Shown: positions 1 to 9,124 of the stretch, one piece after another
Numbering within the stretch: position 1 is the stretch's first letter
Layout: each line of letters opens with the position of its first letter
Program-made: the position numbers and the translations under genes
The notes under the pieces: model-generated
The model's database searches: none
The model's input: only the letters and a program-made list of their open reading frames with translations
Told to the model about the DNA's origin: nothing
Assembly (NCBI RefSeq): GCF_904848665.1
Contig: NZ_CAJHCQ010000002.1
Coordinates: 620,001-684,000 of the forward strand
Reading direction: 5' to 3'
DNA from: Paraburkholderia hiiakae
GTDB lineage: Bacteria; Pseudomonadota; Gammaproteobacteria; Burkholderiales; Burkholderiaceae
Length of the DNA: 64,000 nt

Positions 1-177
1 ATCCTCTATCCGAGCATGCCGAGCGTGAAGGTCAGCACCACCAACTTCACCGCCGAGCAAGTGATCGGCCAGACCAACAGCATCGCCAGCAACACGGGCA
101 ACGACGTGGCGTTCGTGACGGGCATCACCTCGTCGACCAACCCGATGCAAACGGCGCACAACACGATCAACTTCTGA
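1..177 (+). CDS. Double-glycine secreted peptide, 3' part only (peptide E)
   Basis: The window opens inside a reading frame that ends at TGA 175-177; the start lies outside. The visible 58 residues closely match the C-terminal part of the peptide at 14101-14376: both share FTAEQVIGQTNSIA and end in QTAHNTINF. It is therefore inferred to be a fifth member of the secreted peptide family, with its leader off the left edge. The residues are Asn/Thr-rich and contain no cysteine. The high similarity points to a fairly recent duplication. It sits just upstream of the outer-membrane channel gene and ends in a hairpin, so it may be the first gene of the secretion operon. Confidence 0.75.
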   Translation: MLYPSMPSVKVSTTNFTAEQVIGQTNSIASNTGNDVAFVTGITSSTNPMQTAHNTINF

Positions 178-188
178 TCGTGCTGCCA

Positions 189-216
189 GCCGTGGAGGCT
201 TACCGGCCTCCACGGC
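189..216 (+). terminator. Hairpin after peptide E
   Basis: GCCGTGGAGGC at 189-199 pairs perfectly with GCCTCCACGGC at 206-216 around a 6-nt loop, 12 nt after the peptide stop codon. No T-run follows, so it may attenuate or stabilise the peptide mRNA end and allow some read-through into the secretion genes, rather than stop transcription fully. Confidence 0.55.
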
Positions 217-303
217 GCCGCCGTCCACCGCATCCGTTGCACACCGCTTTATCGTCGCGCCTTTTGCCACACTCGTCGCCGCCTTCCGCTCAAGGAGTCG
301 ATC

Positions 304-1785
304 GTGAACACACTGCTCTCGCCGTCCGCCGCACACGTACTCGGTGGCGCGTCGCGCTGGCTGACCCGCTTCGTCGGAACGGCTGGGTTGTGTGCCGTGG
401 CGCTGTGCGGCTGCACGGATCTGAGTACGCCTGCGTACCGGCGCCCCGACATGCCTGCGAAGGACGCCTGGGCGCATACGAACCGCACGTTTTCTGCGGC
501 CGATACGGTCAATCCGCAGTGGTGGAAAGCGTTCGACGATCCCTACCTGAATACGCTCATAGAAAAGGCGATTGCGGGCAATGTCGATATCCGGGTGCTG
601 GCCGCGCGCATCGGCGTGGCCGGCGCGCAGATCGGGGAAGTGCAGGCCGGTGCACTGCCCACGGTCGACGCGGGCGCGGGTATCGACTATGAGAAGAGCA
701 CGGGGTTAGCGCTCTCGAAGACCTATAACGTCGCCACTCAGGTGAACTGGGATATCGATATCTGGGGCAAAGTGGAAAAAAGCGTGCAGGCCCAAAAGGC
801 CGAGTATCACGCTACCGAAGCGGATTGGCGTGCAGGCTATTTGACGCTCGTTACGAACGTGGCGAGCACTTATTTCCAGATCCTCCAGTTCGACGACCAG
901 ATCCGGGACGAGCAAGACACGCTCAACAGAAACAAGCAGATTCTCACCATCTACCAGCAGATGTACGCAAACGATGTAGCGCCCAAAACCGAAGTGCTGC
1001 GTCAGAGCGCCGAAGTCAACGGCGTGGCGAACGAACTGCTGGAACTGCACCGCGAGCGCGATACCGCCGAAAACGCGCTTTCCACGCTGGTCGGTGTGCC
1101 GGCGGGCGAATTCAAAATGCCGGCGGGCCAGTTGCGCGAGCGCGTGAAGCTGCCGGACGTGCCCATGGGACTGCCCGCGCAGTTACTGGGGCGCCGCCCC
1201 GATGTGGTGGCCGCGCAGTACCGGATTCTCGAATCGTATGATCAAGTCGGTTCCGCGCGGCTCGCGCAATTGCCGACCATCAGTCTCACGGGCCGCGCCG
1301 GCACGGCCGCGTTTTCGCTTTCCGATCTCTTCAAGGTGTTCACGCTGAGCTTCATGCCGAGCATCGACTTCCCGATGTTCGACCCCAGCGTCCACGCCCA
1401 CATCAAGACGACGGAGGCCGAGAGCAAGGTTGCCGAGGAGCAGTATCGCCAGGTGGTGTTCACGGCGTTCGAAGAGGTCGAGAACGCACTCGTCAATCTC
1501 GACGCGCATAAAAAGCAACGCATCGAACTGCTGCAGCAGAACGAGCGTCTGCGCACCGTCGCGGCGCAGGTCGAGGCGCAGTTGAAAGAAGGGCTCGTAT
1601 CGCAGCTCGAAGTATTGGAGTCCGAACGTTCGCTAGCTTCCGCGGAACAGTCGCTTCTGGCCAACCATGAGCAGATCCTGAGCGACACTGTCACCCTCTA
1701 TAAGACGATCGGCGGCGGCTGGCCCGACGTCGATGTGGCCAGCGTGGCCTCGAATTCCGCTGTGTCGGCAGCGCCCGTCAAGTGA
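304..1785 (+). CDS. Outer-membrane efflux/secretion channel, NodT/TolC-type lipoprotein
   Basis: 493 residues, within the usual size of RND/type I outer-membrane factors. GTG start with AAGGAG about 7 nt upstream. The N-terminus has a hydrophobic stretch ending in a lipobox-like CGC at about residues 36-38, then the PAYRRPDMP segment typical of NodT-family lipoproteins. The body has the two repeated helical halves of the family; LLGRRPDVVAAQYRI is a family signature. It should form the trimeric channel through which the adaptor at 3803 and the exporter at 6053 deliver peptides. It is the first gene of the plus-strand secretion block and is separated from the next gene by 177 nt containing a likely promoter. 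Confidence 0.9.
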   Translation: MNTLLSPSAAHVLGGASRWLTRFVGTAGLCAVALCGCTDLSTPAYRRPDMPAKDAWAHTNRTFSAADTVNPQWWKAFDDPYLNTLIEKAIAGNVDIRVLAARIGVAGAQIGEVQAGALPTVDAGAGIDYEKSTGLALSKTYNVATQVNWDIDIWGKVEKSVQAQKAEYHATEADWRAGYLTLVTNVASTYFQILQFDDQIRDEQDTLNRNKQILTIYQQMYANDVAPKTEVLRQSAEVNGVANELLELHRERDTAENALSTLVGVPAGEFKMPAGQLRERVKLPDVPMGLPAQLLGRRPDVVAAQYRILESYDQVGSARLAQLPTISLTGRAGTAAFSLSDLFKVFTLSFMPSIDFPMFDPSVHAHIKTTEAESKVAEEQYRQVVFTAFEEVENALVNLDAHKKQRIELLQQNERLRTVAAQVEAQLKEGLVSQLEVLESERSLASAEQSLLANHEQILSDTVTLYKTIGGGWPDVDVASVASNSAVSAAPVK

Positions 1786-1817
1786 GCGCGCTCGTTGCGG
1801 CAGGGCACGTCAGTTGT

Positions 1818-1845
1818 TTGACTCCAGCCAACAGTCGCCTACACT
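1818..1845 (+). promoter_or_regulatory. Candidate sigma70-type promoter for the FHA-adaptor-exporter block
   Basis: TTGACT at 1818-1823 and TACACT at 1840-1845 are separated by 16 nt. This would place transcription start near 1852, giving an untranslated leader of about 110 nt before the FHA gene. The hexamers are read by eye only. Confidence 0.4.
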
Positions 1846-1962
1846 TTTCTAACACCCCGATCGCCCTGTGCAAGGCGCGCGGCTTCTCAAGGAGAGTCAG
1901 TGCGCACGCGGCGCTTGCGCCACGCGCGGCCTGGCTGACAACTGCTGATCGCTGGCGGAATC

Positions 1963-3825
1963 ATGGTGCCTGACGCCGCTTCCATTGCCGAGAGCCAGAC
2001 ATCGCTCGACCGGACGTTCGATATCGTGTTGCGGCCGATATCGCATGCGGAACTGGGCGAGATCCGCATCGACAAGGATCTGTTCGCAGTGGGGCGAACA
2101 CAACCGCCTTTTGCCGAGGCGCGGCCCGAGGTCGTCGTGGATGTCTCGCGCCGCCACGCGCGCATCTTCCGCGAGGGCGCGTCGGCCTATGTGGCCGACC
2201 TGGGCAGCAAGAACGGCACGGCGGTCAACGGCATCGAAGTCACCCAGAAGCCCCACGTGCTCAACGACGGCGATGAACTCAGCTTTGCCGGCGCGCTCGC
2301 GTTTCGCGTGAGCTTCGCGCCACGTGCGGCGCGCGCGGCCGTGCGGGCAACCGTGGTGACGCTCACGCCTGAGCGCGCCGATCTCGGCTTGCAGCAGATC
2401 GTCGTCACGAGTTTTCCGTTCCTGGTCAGCAAGGCCGACGAGACGTTCTCGCAGTATCACGACGCGTATCCGCATCAGGTGAACTATTTGTCGCGACGTC
2501 ATGCGCACATCTATGCAGAAGACGACGCGATGTATGTCGAGGACCTGGGCAGCACCAACGGCACGTTCCTCGACGGGCAGCGGCTCGACGATCACGCGGT
2601 CAAGCTCGAAGACGGCCAGCGCATCGCATTTGGCGGCGAACACTTCGTCTACCGTGTTGGCCTCGACAGCACGAGTGGAAGCGATGCCACCGTGACGGCG
2701 ACGCGCGAGCGCCGCGCGCAGGTGCTCGCGGAAGACGCCGACCGCACGACCTTCATTGGCAGCGCGCACTCGTTTCTCGACATTTTCTGCACGCCCCCCG
2801 CGCCCGCACAGGACGACGAGATCAATCCCGATGCGCCTCAACAAGCGCCAGAACCCGGCCACGACGCAAGACACCGGCGCGGCAAGATAGAGGTCTTCCT
2901 TAGCGAACTGAGCGAAGCGCTCGGCGGCAGCGGCAAGATCAACATGAGCGCGTTCGTGCGGTGGGGCGGCGGCGGGCTTGCCGTGATCGTTGCGCTCGTT
3001 GCGCTCACGTATTTCCAGGGCGCGCCGCAGCGCGACATGCAGGCCTTGCTGACGAGCGGCCAGTTCGAAAACGCGGCACGGATGGCCGACCAATATCTCA
3101 CGCGCCACCCGAACGACACCACGTGGCGCGCGATGGGGACAGAAGCGCTCATCAAGGCGAACGTGCCCGACTGGGTTGCCGCGATCAACGCGCGGGCGTT
3201 CGATCGCGCGCGTGCCATCGTGGAAGACATGCGCACGCTCGCGCGCCACAATCCGGACGCCGCGCCGCTCGTGGAAAACATCGACTGGATCGGCGCGCTG
3301 CAATCGTTCGTGCAGGGGCGGGGCGGTCAACAAGCGCCGATTCGCATCTACCGCGACGAAGCGCCGATCCACGCGTTGACGAGCCGCTGGAGCGACGACC
3401 CCGGCGAGCATCAGCGCGCATTCGACCGCATCTCGGCTTATGTGCCGGCGTTTGCCGCGGTGTATGCGGATTCGCTCAGCCACTTGCGCAAGCTGCAGAG
3501 CGACGATTCGGTCTACGTGGCTGCGCTCGATCGCATCCAGCAGGCCATTGACAGCGCGCTCGCGAGCGACCGCTTCGACGCGCTCACCGCGATGCTGAGC
3601 GACTATGCGCAGCGCTATCCGCGCCTCGCCGGGCTCGACGCCGTGCGCGCCGACGTCGACCAGTATCAGCAGATCGACAGCGAGGCGCATGCGGGCCATG
3701 TGCAGGCCGTGCACGACCGTCTGGCCGCCGCGCACTTCTCCACGCCGCCGTTCGCAGCCCATGCGGGCGCGCTCGAAAAGCTCGCGCTAGCCGGAGGGCA
3801 CGGTGAATCCGTCCCGGCTCATTGA
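1963..3825 (+). CDS. Membrane protein with two FHA phosphothreonine-binding domains
   Basis: 620 residues. A first FHA domain spans about residues 20-115 (VGR, SRRHA at 62-66, GSKNGT at 81-86). A second spans about 130-230 (SRRHA at 177-181, GSTNGT at 196-201). A linker leads to one membrane segment at about 336-352 and a C-terminal domain of about 265 residues that I do not recognise. FHA domains bind phosphothreonine, so this protein is a plausible reader of the kinase at 14908 and phosphatase at 11062. Its position directly before the adaptor and exporter, with a 23-nt overlap into the adaptor gene, suggests it gates the secretion machine. The ATG at 1963 has only a weak ribosome site; the strongest upstream site belongs to a 12-codon frame ending at 1938. 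Confidence 0.85.
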   Translation: MVPDAASIAESQTSLDRTFDIVLRPISHAELGEIRIDKDLFAVGRTQPPFAEARPEVVVDVSRRHARIFREGASAYVADLGSKNGTAVNGIEVTQKPHVLNDGDELSFAGALAFRVSFAPRAARAAVRATVVTLTPERADLGLQQIVVTSFPFLVSKADETFSQYHDAYPHQVNYLSRRHAHIYAEDDAMYVEDLGSTNGTFLDGQRLDDHAVKLEDGQRIAFGGEHFVYRVGLDSTSGSDATVTATRERRAQVLAEDADRTTFIGSAHSFLDIFCTPPAPAQDDEINPDAPQQAPEPGHDARHRRGKIEVFLSELSEALGGSGKINMSAFVRWGGGGLAVIVALVALTYFQGAPQRDMQALLTSGQFENAARMADQYLTRHPNDTTWRAMGTEALIKANVPDWVAAINARAFDRARAIVEDMRTLARHNPDAAPLVENIDWIGALQSFVQGRGGQQAPIRIYRDEAPIHALTSRWSDDPGEHQRAFDRISAYVPAFAAVYADSLSHLRKLQSDDSVYVAALDRIQQAIDSALASDRFDALTAMLSDYAQRYPRLAGLDAVRADVDQYQQIDSEAHAGHVQAVHDRLAAAHFSTPPFAAHAGALEKLALAGGHGESVPAH

Positions 3826-5233
3826 GCGCCTGCGCAAGGCGTTCGGCATGCATGGACTGCATGCCGCGCCCGAGGCGCCGCGGCCGCTTGGCGAGGCATT
3901 GGGCGACCACAGCGAAGAGGGCGTCGCGATCCTCACCGCGCGCCCCTGGCGTCTCATCGAAGCCACGATCATCACGATGGTTGCGCTCGTGGTGTGCGCG
4001 CTCTTATGGTCGTTCGTCGGGCGTGCCGATGTGATCGTCAGCGCGCCGGGGGCACTTGCTCCGGAGTCCGAAGTGCGCCGCATCTACGCACCGGTGGACG
4101 GCGAGCTCGTAGATATCTATATCGCCGAAGGTCAGCCCGTGGAGAAGGACGACGTGATTGGACGTCTCAACGCGCGCGGGGCGATCCAGGCGGCGACCAA
4201 TGCGCTCGACGCGCGTCTGAAGCTCGACGACGCCGAACGCGACTGGAAGGAGTTCCCGGAGAAGAAGGCGCTCATGGAGCGTAAGGCCGAGGCCCTCAAG
4301 GCGCAGATGGACGTTGAAGAACACATGCATGAAACGCGCGTGGCGGAAGGCACGAGCAAGCTTCAGCAGGCCGAGAACGCCCAGCTCGACGAAGCGCGCG
4401 GCAATATCGACAACGCGCGCCACGTGCGCGACCTCGCGAAGGAAGACCAGGACAAATACGAGCGCCTGTTCGCGCTGCCGGGCGGCGGCGGCGTGTCGCA
4501 AAGCCAGGTCGAGGAAAAGCGCAGTGCGTTCGTGCAGGCGGACAATAATTACCGGATCGCGCAAGCGCGGCTCACCGAACTGCAGGCGCAAACGAGCCAC
4601 GAGTTCGGGCAGGCGAAGGCGCAACTCGAAGGCAGCGCCCAGCAGCTCACATCGCTGCGGATCGAATACGACGCGACGGAGCGCGAAATCGCCAATACCG
4701 AGGACAAGCTGCGCCTGCAGGTGCAAACCGCGCGCCTTGCCGCCGACGCCGCGGCGCGCATCCGCTTCGAGAACATCGACAAGGACAACTTCCTGCTCGT
4801 GCTCGCGCCGGTCTCGGGTGTGATTACGGACGTGACGACGACGCAGCCCGGCGACAAGATTCAGGCGAACACGCCGCTCGGGGCCATTGCGCCAGCGAAT
4901 GCGCGCCCGGTCGTGAAGGTGGCGATTGCGGAGCAGGACCGCGCGTTCCTGCACGAGGGCTTGCCCGTCAAGCTGAAATTCAACGCGTTCCCGTTTCAGC
5001 GCTATGGCGTGGTGGACGGCACGCTCGAATATATTTCGCCGACCACGAAGCCGCAGGCGCAGACGAAGGAGCCGGTGTACGAAGGACGCGTGCGTCTTTC
5101 GCGCGATCATTTTTCGATTGGCGGCGCGACGTATCCGCTGCGCTACGGCATGACGGCGACCGCCGAAATCGTGGTGCGCGAGCGGCGCCTGATCGATTTC
5201 GCGCTGGACCCGTTCCGGCAAGTCGCGGGTTGA
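3803..5233 (+). CDS. HlyD-family periplasmic adaptor of the peptide exporter
   Basis: 476 residues. GTG start inside the end of the FHA gene, with GGAGGG about 5 nt upstream, indicating coupled translation. A cytoplasmic N-terminus of about 50 residues precedes one membrane segment (TIITMVALVVCALLWSFVG). A lipoyl-like half (VSAPGALAPESEVRRIYAPVDG) follows, then a long coiled coil over about residues 130-330, the second lipoyl half and a beta-barrel region ending in PLRYGMTATAEI, typical of HlyD/LktD adaptors. It should link the inner-membrane exporter at 6053 to the channel at 304. It is about the usual length and no part appears missing. Confidence 0.92.
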   Translation: MNPSRLIERLRKAFGMHGLHAAPEAPRPLGEALGDHSEEGVAILTARPWRLIEATIITMVALVVCALLWSFVGRADVIVSAPGALAPESEVRRIYAPVDGELVDIYIAEGQPVEKDDVIGRLNARGAIQAATNALDARLKLDDAERDWKEFPEKKALMERKAEALKAQMDVEEHMHETRVAEGTSKLQQAENAQLDEARGNIDNARHVRDLAKEDQDKYERLFALPGGGGVSQSQVEEKRSAFVQADNNYRIAQARLTELQAQTSHEFGQAKAQLEGSAQQLTSLRIEYDATEREIANTEDKLRLQVQTARLAADAAARIRFENIDKDNFLLVLAPVSGVITDVTTTQPGDKIQANTPLGAIAPANARPVVKVAIAEQDRAFLHEGLPVKLKFNAFPFQRYGVVDGTLEYISPTTKPQAQTKEPVYEGRVRLSRDHFSIGGATYPLRYGMTATAEIVVRERRLIDFALDPFRQVAG

Positions 5234-5281
5234 AGACGCTAATCCATTCAGAATTCGGGAATCAGAAATCAGGGGAACGAA

Positions 5282-6034
5282 ATGACGACAATCGTACGGA
5301 TCGACGATGAAGCGATCGCCACGGAAGATTTCATCCGCGTGCTGAAACTCACGGGGCAGTTCGAAAGCCTGGTCGAACAGCAGGTGCGCGACCGGCTCAC
5401 GGTCATCGCCGCGAAGAAAATGGGCGTGCAGGTCGGGCCCGACGATATCCAGGAGCGCGCCGACCAGTTTCGCCGCGTGCGGGGGTTGCACCGCGCGGCG
5501 GACATGAACCGCTACCTGGATGTGTTCGGTATCAGCCTCGACGAATTCGAGCGCTTCATTACCGACACGCTCTATCAGGAGAAGACATTTAACCTGATCT
5601 GCAACGAAGAGGCGGTTGAAAGCTATTTCAAGCTCAATTCGCCGAAGTTCGACAGCATCGAAGTGAGCCACATCGTGGTGGACTCGGAAGGCAAGGCGCG
5701 CGAGGTCATGTCGATTCTGGAGGACGAACCGCAGGCGTTCGGTGAAATGGCGCGCGAGCATTCGATCGCGGACACGAGCGAGCGCGGTGGCGTGATCGGC
5801 AAGGTGCTGCGCGGGTCCTTGAAAACGGACATCGAGGCAAAGGTGTTCAATGCGCAAGTTGGCGACCTGCTCGGCCCGTTTCCCGCGCCGGACGGCTCGT
5901 TCTTCGAGATTTTCTGCGTGACGGCGAAGCATCCGGCGGTGCTCGAAGCGGACGTTTCCTCCGAAGTGCGGCGGCTTCTGCGCGAAGAGTGGCTCGCGGA
6001 GCGCGCGCAAGAACATATTATCGACGCGCACTGA
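5282..6034 (+). CDS. PpiC/parvulin-type peptidyl-prolyl isomerase, apparently cytoplasmic
   Basis: 250 residues. The N-terminal half is helical and SurA-like. The C-terminal half (about residues 120-220) matches a parvulin domain: VSHIVVDSEGKARE, FGEMAREHSI, SERGGVIG and the VFNAQVGDLLGPF segment. There is no signal peptide or membrane segment at the N-terminus (MTTIVRIDDEAIAT), unlike SurA or PpiD, so it probably acts inside the cell on peptide precursors or on the exporter. It lies between adaptor and exporter with short gaps (48 and 18 nt), and a GGGGAACGAA ribosome site precedes the ATG. Confidence 0.85.
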   Translation: MTTIVRIDDEAIATEDFIRVLKLTGQFESLVEQQVRDRLTVIAAKKMGVQVGPDDIQERADQFRRVRGLHRAADMNRYLDVFGISLDEFERFITDTLYQEKTFNLICNEEAVESYFKLNSPKFDSIEVSHIVVDSEGKAREVMSILEDEPQAFGEMAREHSIADTSERGGVIGKVLRGSLKTDIEAKVFNAQVGDLLGPFPAPDGSFFEIFCVTAKHPAVLEADVSSEVRRLLREEWLAERAQEHIIDAH

Positions 6035-6052
6035 GCGCGCAGAGCCAAGCAG

Positions 6053-9000
6053 ATGGACACTCAGGCGCCCGCACCGGCCAGCGCACCTTCGCTGGCGGAT
6101 TTTCTCGCATCGGTCGAACCGCTTTCGCTTTTTTCGCGCGAAGAACTCGACCGCCTCGCCGCGCAGGTGGAAACGCGCAGCTACGCATTCGGCGACACGC
6201 TCTGCAAGCGCGGCGAACCTGCCGCCGGACTCTACGTGATCCGTTCGGGCTCGGTGCGCCTGATCGCCGAAGAGCGCGGCAAGGAAATGAGCCTCGGTGT
6301 GCGCAAGGAACGCGAAGTCTTTGGCGAGATCGCCATGCTGCGCGATTACTGGCACGAAGTGTCGGTGCGTGCTTCGGCGAAAACCGACGTGCTGTGCATC
6401 CCGCGTGCGGCGCTCGAACCGTTGCTCGCCGCCAATCCGGCCGCGCAGTCGTTCGTGACGAGCTATGTGGCGATCAGCTCCGCGGGCGGTTTCGTCTCGC
6501 GGCTTTTCGACCTGCGCGGCAAGCTTTCTCGCGCCGAGCTGGAAGAATATGTGTCGAGCGTGGGCGTCAAGCGCGTGAGCGCGGGCAAGGAGATCATCCA
6601 TCAAGGCGCGGGCGGCGATATGCGCCTGTATGTCGTGCGTCAGGGCGAGGTCAGCATTGCGCGCGAGGAAGACGGCAGCGTCTATCAGATCGCGAAGCTT
6701 GGCGCGGGCGAGATCTTCGGCGAACGCGCGTGCCTGCTCCGCCAGGATCAGCCCGCGAGCGTCACGGCGCTCACCGATGTACGGCTGCTGGTGATTCCCG
6801 AGAAGACCGTGCACTTCATGCTGGAGCGCAACCCCAAGTTGCGCGAGGTGTTGGAAGAGCGCGTGCGCTTCACCGAACGCGAATTGCAGCGGCAGAAGAA
6901 GCTCGCCGAGCGCCGCAGCCGGCCAGTTGCCGTGGACAGCGGCGCGGATGCGAAATTCAGCGAACGCGTGGTCAAGCGCTTCGTGCTGGTCGAGCAGGCC
7001 GAGGAGATGGACTGCGGCGCGGCGTGCCTCGCGATGATCTGCCGGCACTACGGCATTCCCATGACGCTCGGCAAGCTGCGCGACCTCGCGAACGTGACGA
7101 CCCAGGGCGCGACGCTGGAAAGTCTCGCACGCACCGGCGAGGCACTCGGCTTCGCCACGCGTGGCGTGCAGTGCACATACGAAGCGCTGCAAGGCTTTGA
7201 GCTGCCCTTTATCGCGCACTGGGAGGGCTACCACTATATCGTCGTGTATGGCGTTTCGAAGCAATGGGTGAGGGTGGCAGACCCGGCGCTCGGCTTTCGC
7301 AAACTGAGCGTCGAAGCATTCGAGCGCGGCTGGAACGGCACGTGCCTGTTGTTCACAGCGGGCGAAACCACCGGCGCGCAGGCAGCGACGCGCTCGGCGT
7401 GGGTGCGCTTCATCGGTTATCTGCTGCCTTACCGGAAAATACTCGCGCACCTGTTTCTCGCGACCTTCGTGATCCAGATGCTGGGCGTGGTGCCGCCGCT
7501 CATCATCCAGAACATTCTCGACAGCGTGATCGTCCACCAGAACGTGAGTCTGCTGCACCTGTTGATCGTCGGGCTCATTATCTCGCACGTGTTTACGCAA
7601 CTCATGGCGACGATACGCGCGCATCTGTCGAATTTCATGGTACGCAGTCTCGACTTCGCGATGATGTCGCAGTTCTTCAAGCACACCATGTCGCTGCCGT
7701 TCTCGTTTTTCGCGCGCCGTAAAACGGGCGATATCTTCGCACGCTTTCAGGAGAACCAAACGATACGCGCGTTCCTCACTGAATCGACGGTGACCACGGC
7801 GCTCAACCTCCTGATGATCTTCATCTACTTCACGATCATGTTCCTCTACAACGTGAAGCTGACGCTGCTGCTCATCGCGTTCGTGATTCCCATTATGGCG
7901 CTCACCGCCATTGCCACACCGCGCATCAAGCGCTATGCGCGCGAGGTCTTTTCTGTGTCCACGGACGCGCGCTCCATGCTGATGGAGACGCTGGGCGGCG
8001 CCGAAACCGTGAAGGGCATGGGCATAGAAAGAGCGGTGCGTCTGAAGTGGGAGCGCAAGTATGCGAAGTCGCTCGAAGTGCAGTATCGCGCGCAGGCGTT
8101 CAACATTCTGGTGGGTCTCGGCAGCCAGTTGCTCAATGCCGCGACCACGATCGTGATCCTGTGGGCGGGCGCCACGCTCGTGCTCAATCAGGAGTTGAGC
8201 ATCGGGCAGCTCATCGCGTTCAATGCGTTCATGGGCAGCGTGCTTGCGCCGCTCATGGGTCTGGTCGGGCTATGGAGCCTCATGAACGACGCGGCGGTCG
8301 CGATGGAGCGGCTAGGCGACGTGCTCGACATCGAGCCGGAGCAGAAGCCCGCCGACCTCGGCTCGCGCGTGCTGCTTCCCGACCTGCAGGGCGATATTGA
8401 GTTCGACGGTGTGTATTTCCGCTATGGCGGCAACGAAACGCCTTACGTGCTGGAAAACATCAGCTTCTCGGTGGGACGCGGCCAGATGGTGGCGATCGTG
8501 GGGCGCAGCGGCTCCGGCAAGACGACGCTCGCCAAGCTGCTAGTGGGCTTCTACGCGCCGACCGAAGGCAAGATCAACGTGGACGGCTACGACATGAGCG
8601 CGATCGACCACGCGTACTTTCGCGCCCAGGTGGGCTACGTGATGCAGACGAACCTCGTGTTTTCCGGCACGATCGCCGAGAACATCGCCTGCGGCGATGC
8701 CACGCCGGACTGGCGGCGCATGGAGGAAGTCGCGCGCATGGCCGACGCGCACGCGTTCATCAGCAAAATGCCGCTCGGCTACGAGCAGATGGTGGGCGAG
8801 CGCGGCGTGGGCCTTTCGGGCGGGCAGATACAGCGCCTTTGCATTGCGCGCGCGCTATATCACGACCCGCGCCTGCTTGTGTTCGACGAAGCCACCTCGT
8901 CGCTCGACACGCAGTCGGAAAGCAACATCCTCTCGAACATGCACGACATTCTTCAGGGCCGCACGGCGCTCATCATCGCGCACCGGCTGAGCACCATCAT

Positions 9001-9124
9001 GCGGGCAGACAAGATTCTTGTGCTCTACGAAGGCGCTATCGTGGAGCAGGGGCGGCACGAAGAACTCGTCGAGCGCAAGGGCATGTATTACCAGCTCGTT
9101 CAAAAGCAGCTTGGGCCATCATGA
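6053..9124 (+). CDS. C39 peptidase-containing ABC exporter with two N-terminal cyclic-nucleotide-binding-like domains
   Basis: 1023 residues, about 300 longer than a standard bacteriocin exporter. Residues about 15-140 and 155-285 are two cNMP-binding-like domains (GDTLCKRGEPAAGLYVIRSG, GEIFGERACLLRQ). Residues about 305-435 are a C39 cysteine protease with oxyanion Gln315, Cys321 (MDCGAAC), His394 (GYHYI) and Asp410. A membrane domain follows at about 450-720. The ATPase comes last, with GRSGSGKTT, LSGGQIQR and VFDEATSSLD. C39 domains cut leaders after double glycine during export, which fits the small peptides at 11850, 13388, 13731 and 14101. The extra sensor domains suggest nucleotide or conformational control of transport. 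The stop overlaps the start of the activator gene (ATGA). Confidence 0.96.
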   Translation: MDTQAPAPASAPSLADFLASVEPLSLFSREELDRLAAQVETRSYAFGDTLCKRGEPAAGLYVIRSGSVRLIAEERGKEMSLGVRKEREVFGEIAMLRDYWHEVSVRASAKTDVLCIPRAALEPLLAANPAAQSFVTSYVAISSAGGFVSRLFDLRGKLSRAELEEYVSSVGVKRVSAGKEIIHQGAGGDMRLYVVRQGEVSIAREEDGSVYQIAKLGAGEIFGERACLLRQDQPASVTALTDVRLLVIPEKTVHFMLERNPKLREVLEERVRFTERELQRQKKLAERRSRPVAVDSGADAKFSERVVKRFVLVEQAEEMDCGAACLAMICRHYGIPMTLGKLRDLANVTTQGATLESLARTGEALGFATRGVQCTYEALQGFELPFIAHWEGYHYIVVYGVSKQWVRVADPALGFRKLSVEAFERGWNGTCLLFTAGETTGAQAATRSAWVRFIGYLLPYRKILAHLFLATFVIQMLGVVPPLIIQNILDSVIVHQNVSLLHLLIVGLIISHVFTQLMATIRAHLSNFMVRSLDFAMMSQFFKHTMSLPFSFFARRKTGDIFARFQENQTIRAFLTESTVTTALNLLMIFIYFTIMFLYNVKLTLLLIAFVIPIMALTAIATPRIKRYAREVFSVSTDARSMLMETLGGAETVKGMGIERAVRLKWERKYAKSLEVQYRAQAFNILVGLGSQLLNAATTIVILWAGATLVLNQELSIGQLIAFNAFMGSVLAPLMGLVGLWSLMNDAAVAMERLGDVLDIEPEQKPADLGSRVLLPDLQGDIEFDGVYFRYGGNETPYVLENISFSVGRGQMVAIVGRSGSGKTTLAKLLVGFYAPTEGKINVDGYDMSAIDHAYFRAQVGYVMQTNLVFSGTIAENIACGDATPDWRRMEEVARMADAHAFISKMPLGYEQMVGERGVGLSGGQIQRLCIARALYHDPRLLVFDEATSSLDTQSESNILSNMHDILQGRTALIIAHRLSTIMRADKILVLYEGAIVEQGRHEELVERKGMYYQLVQKQLGPS

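Noticed and set aside
6..242. Antisense frames at 6-242 and 14027-14272 that resemble each other
   Set aside because: They are the reverse strands of the duplicated peptides E and D, so the similarity is explained by the peptides.
1803..1818. GGGCACGTCAGTTGTT as a sigma54 promoter for the FHA gene
   Set aside because: The -12 GC is GT, and the first T of TGGCAC is missing; a sigma70-type promoter nearby fits better.
1897..3762. Minus-strand frame of over 600 codons opposite the FHA gene
   Set aside because: Arg/His-rich composition with no motif, and fully covered by a gene with two clear FHA domains.
4004..7759. Very long open frame on the minus strand (over 1200 codons)
   Set aside because: It lies antisense to the adaptor, parvulin and exporter genes, is His/Arg-rich with no domain, and is the expected shadow in GC-rich DNA with strong third-position bias.
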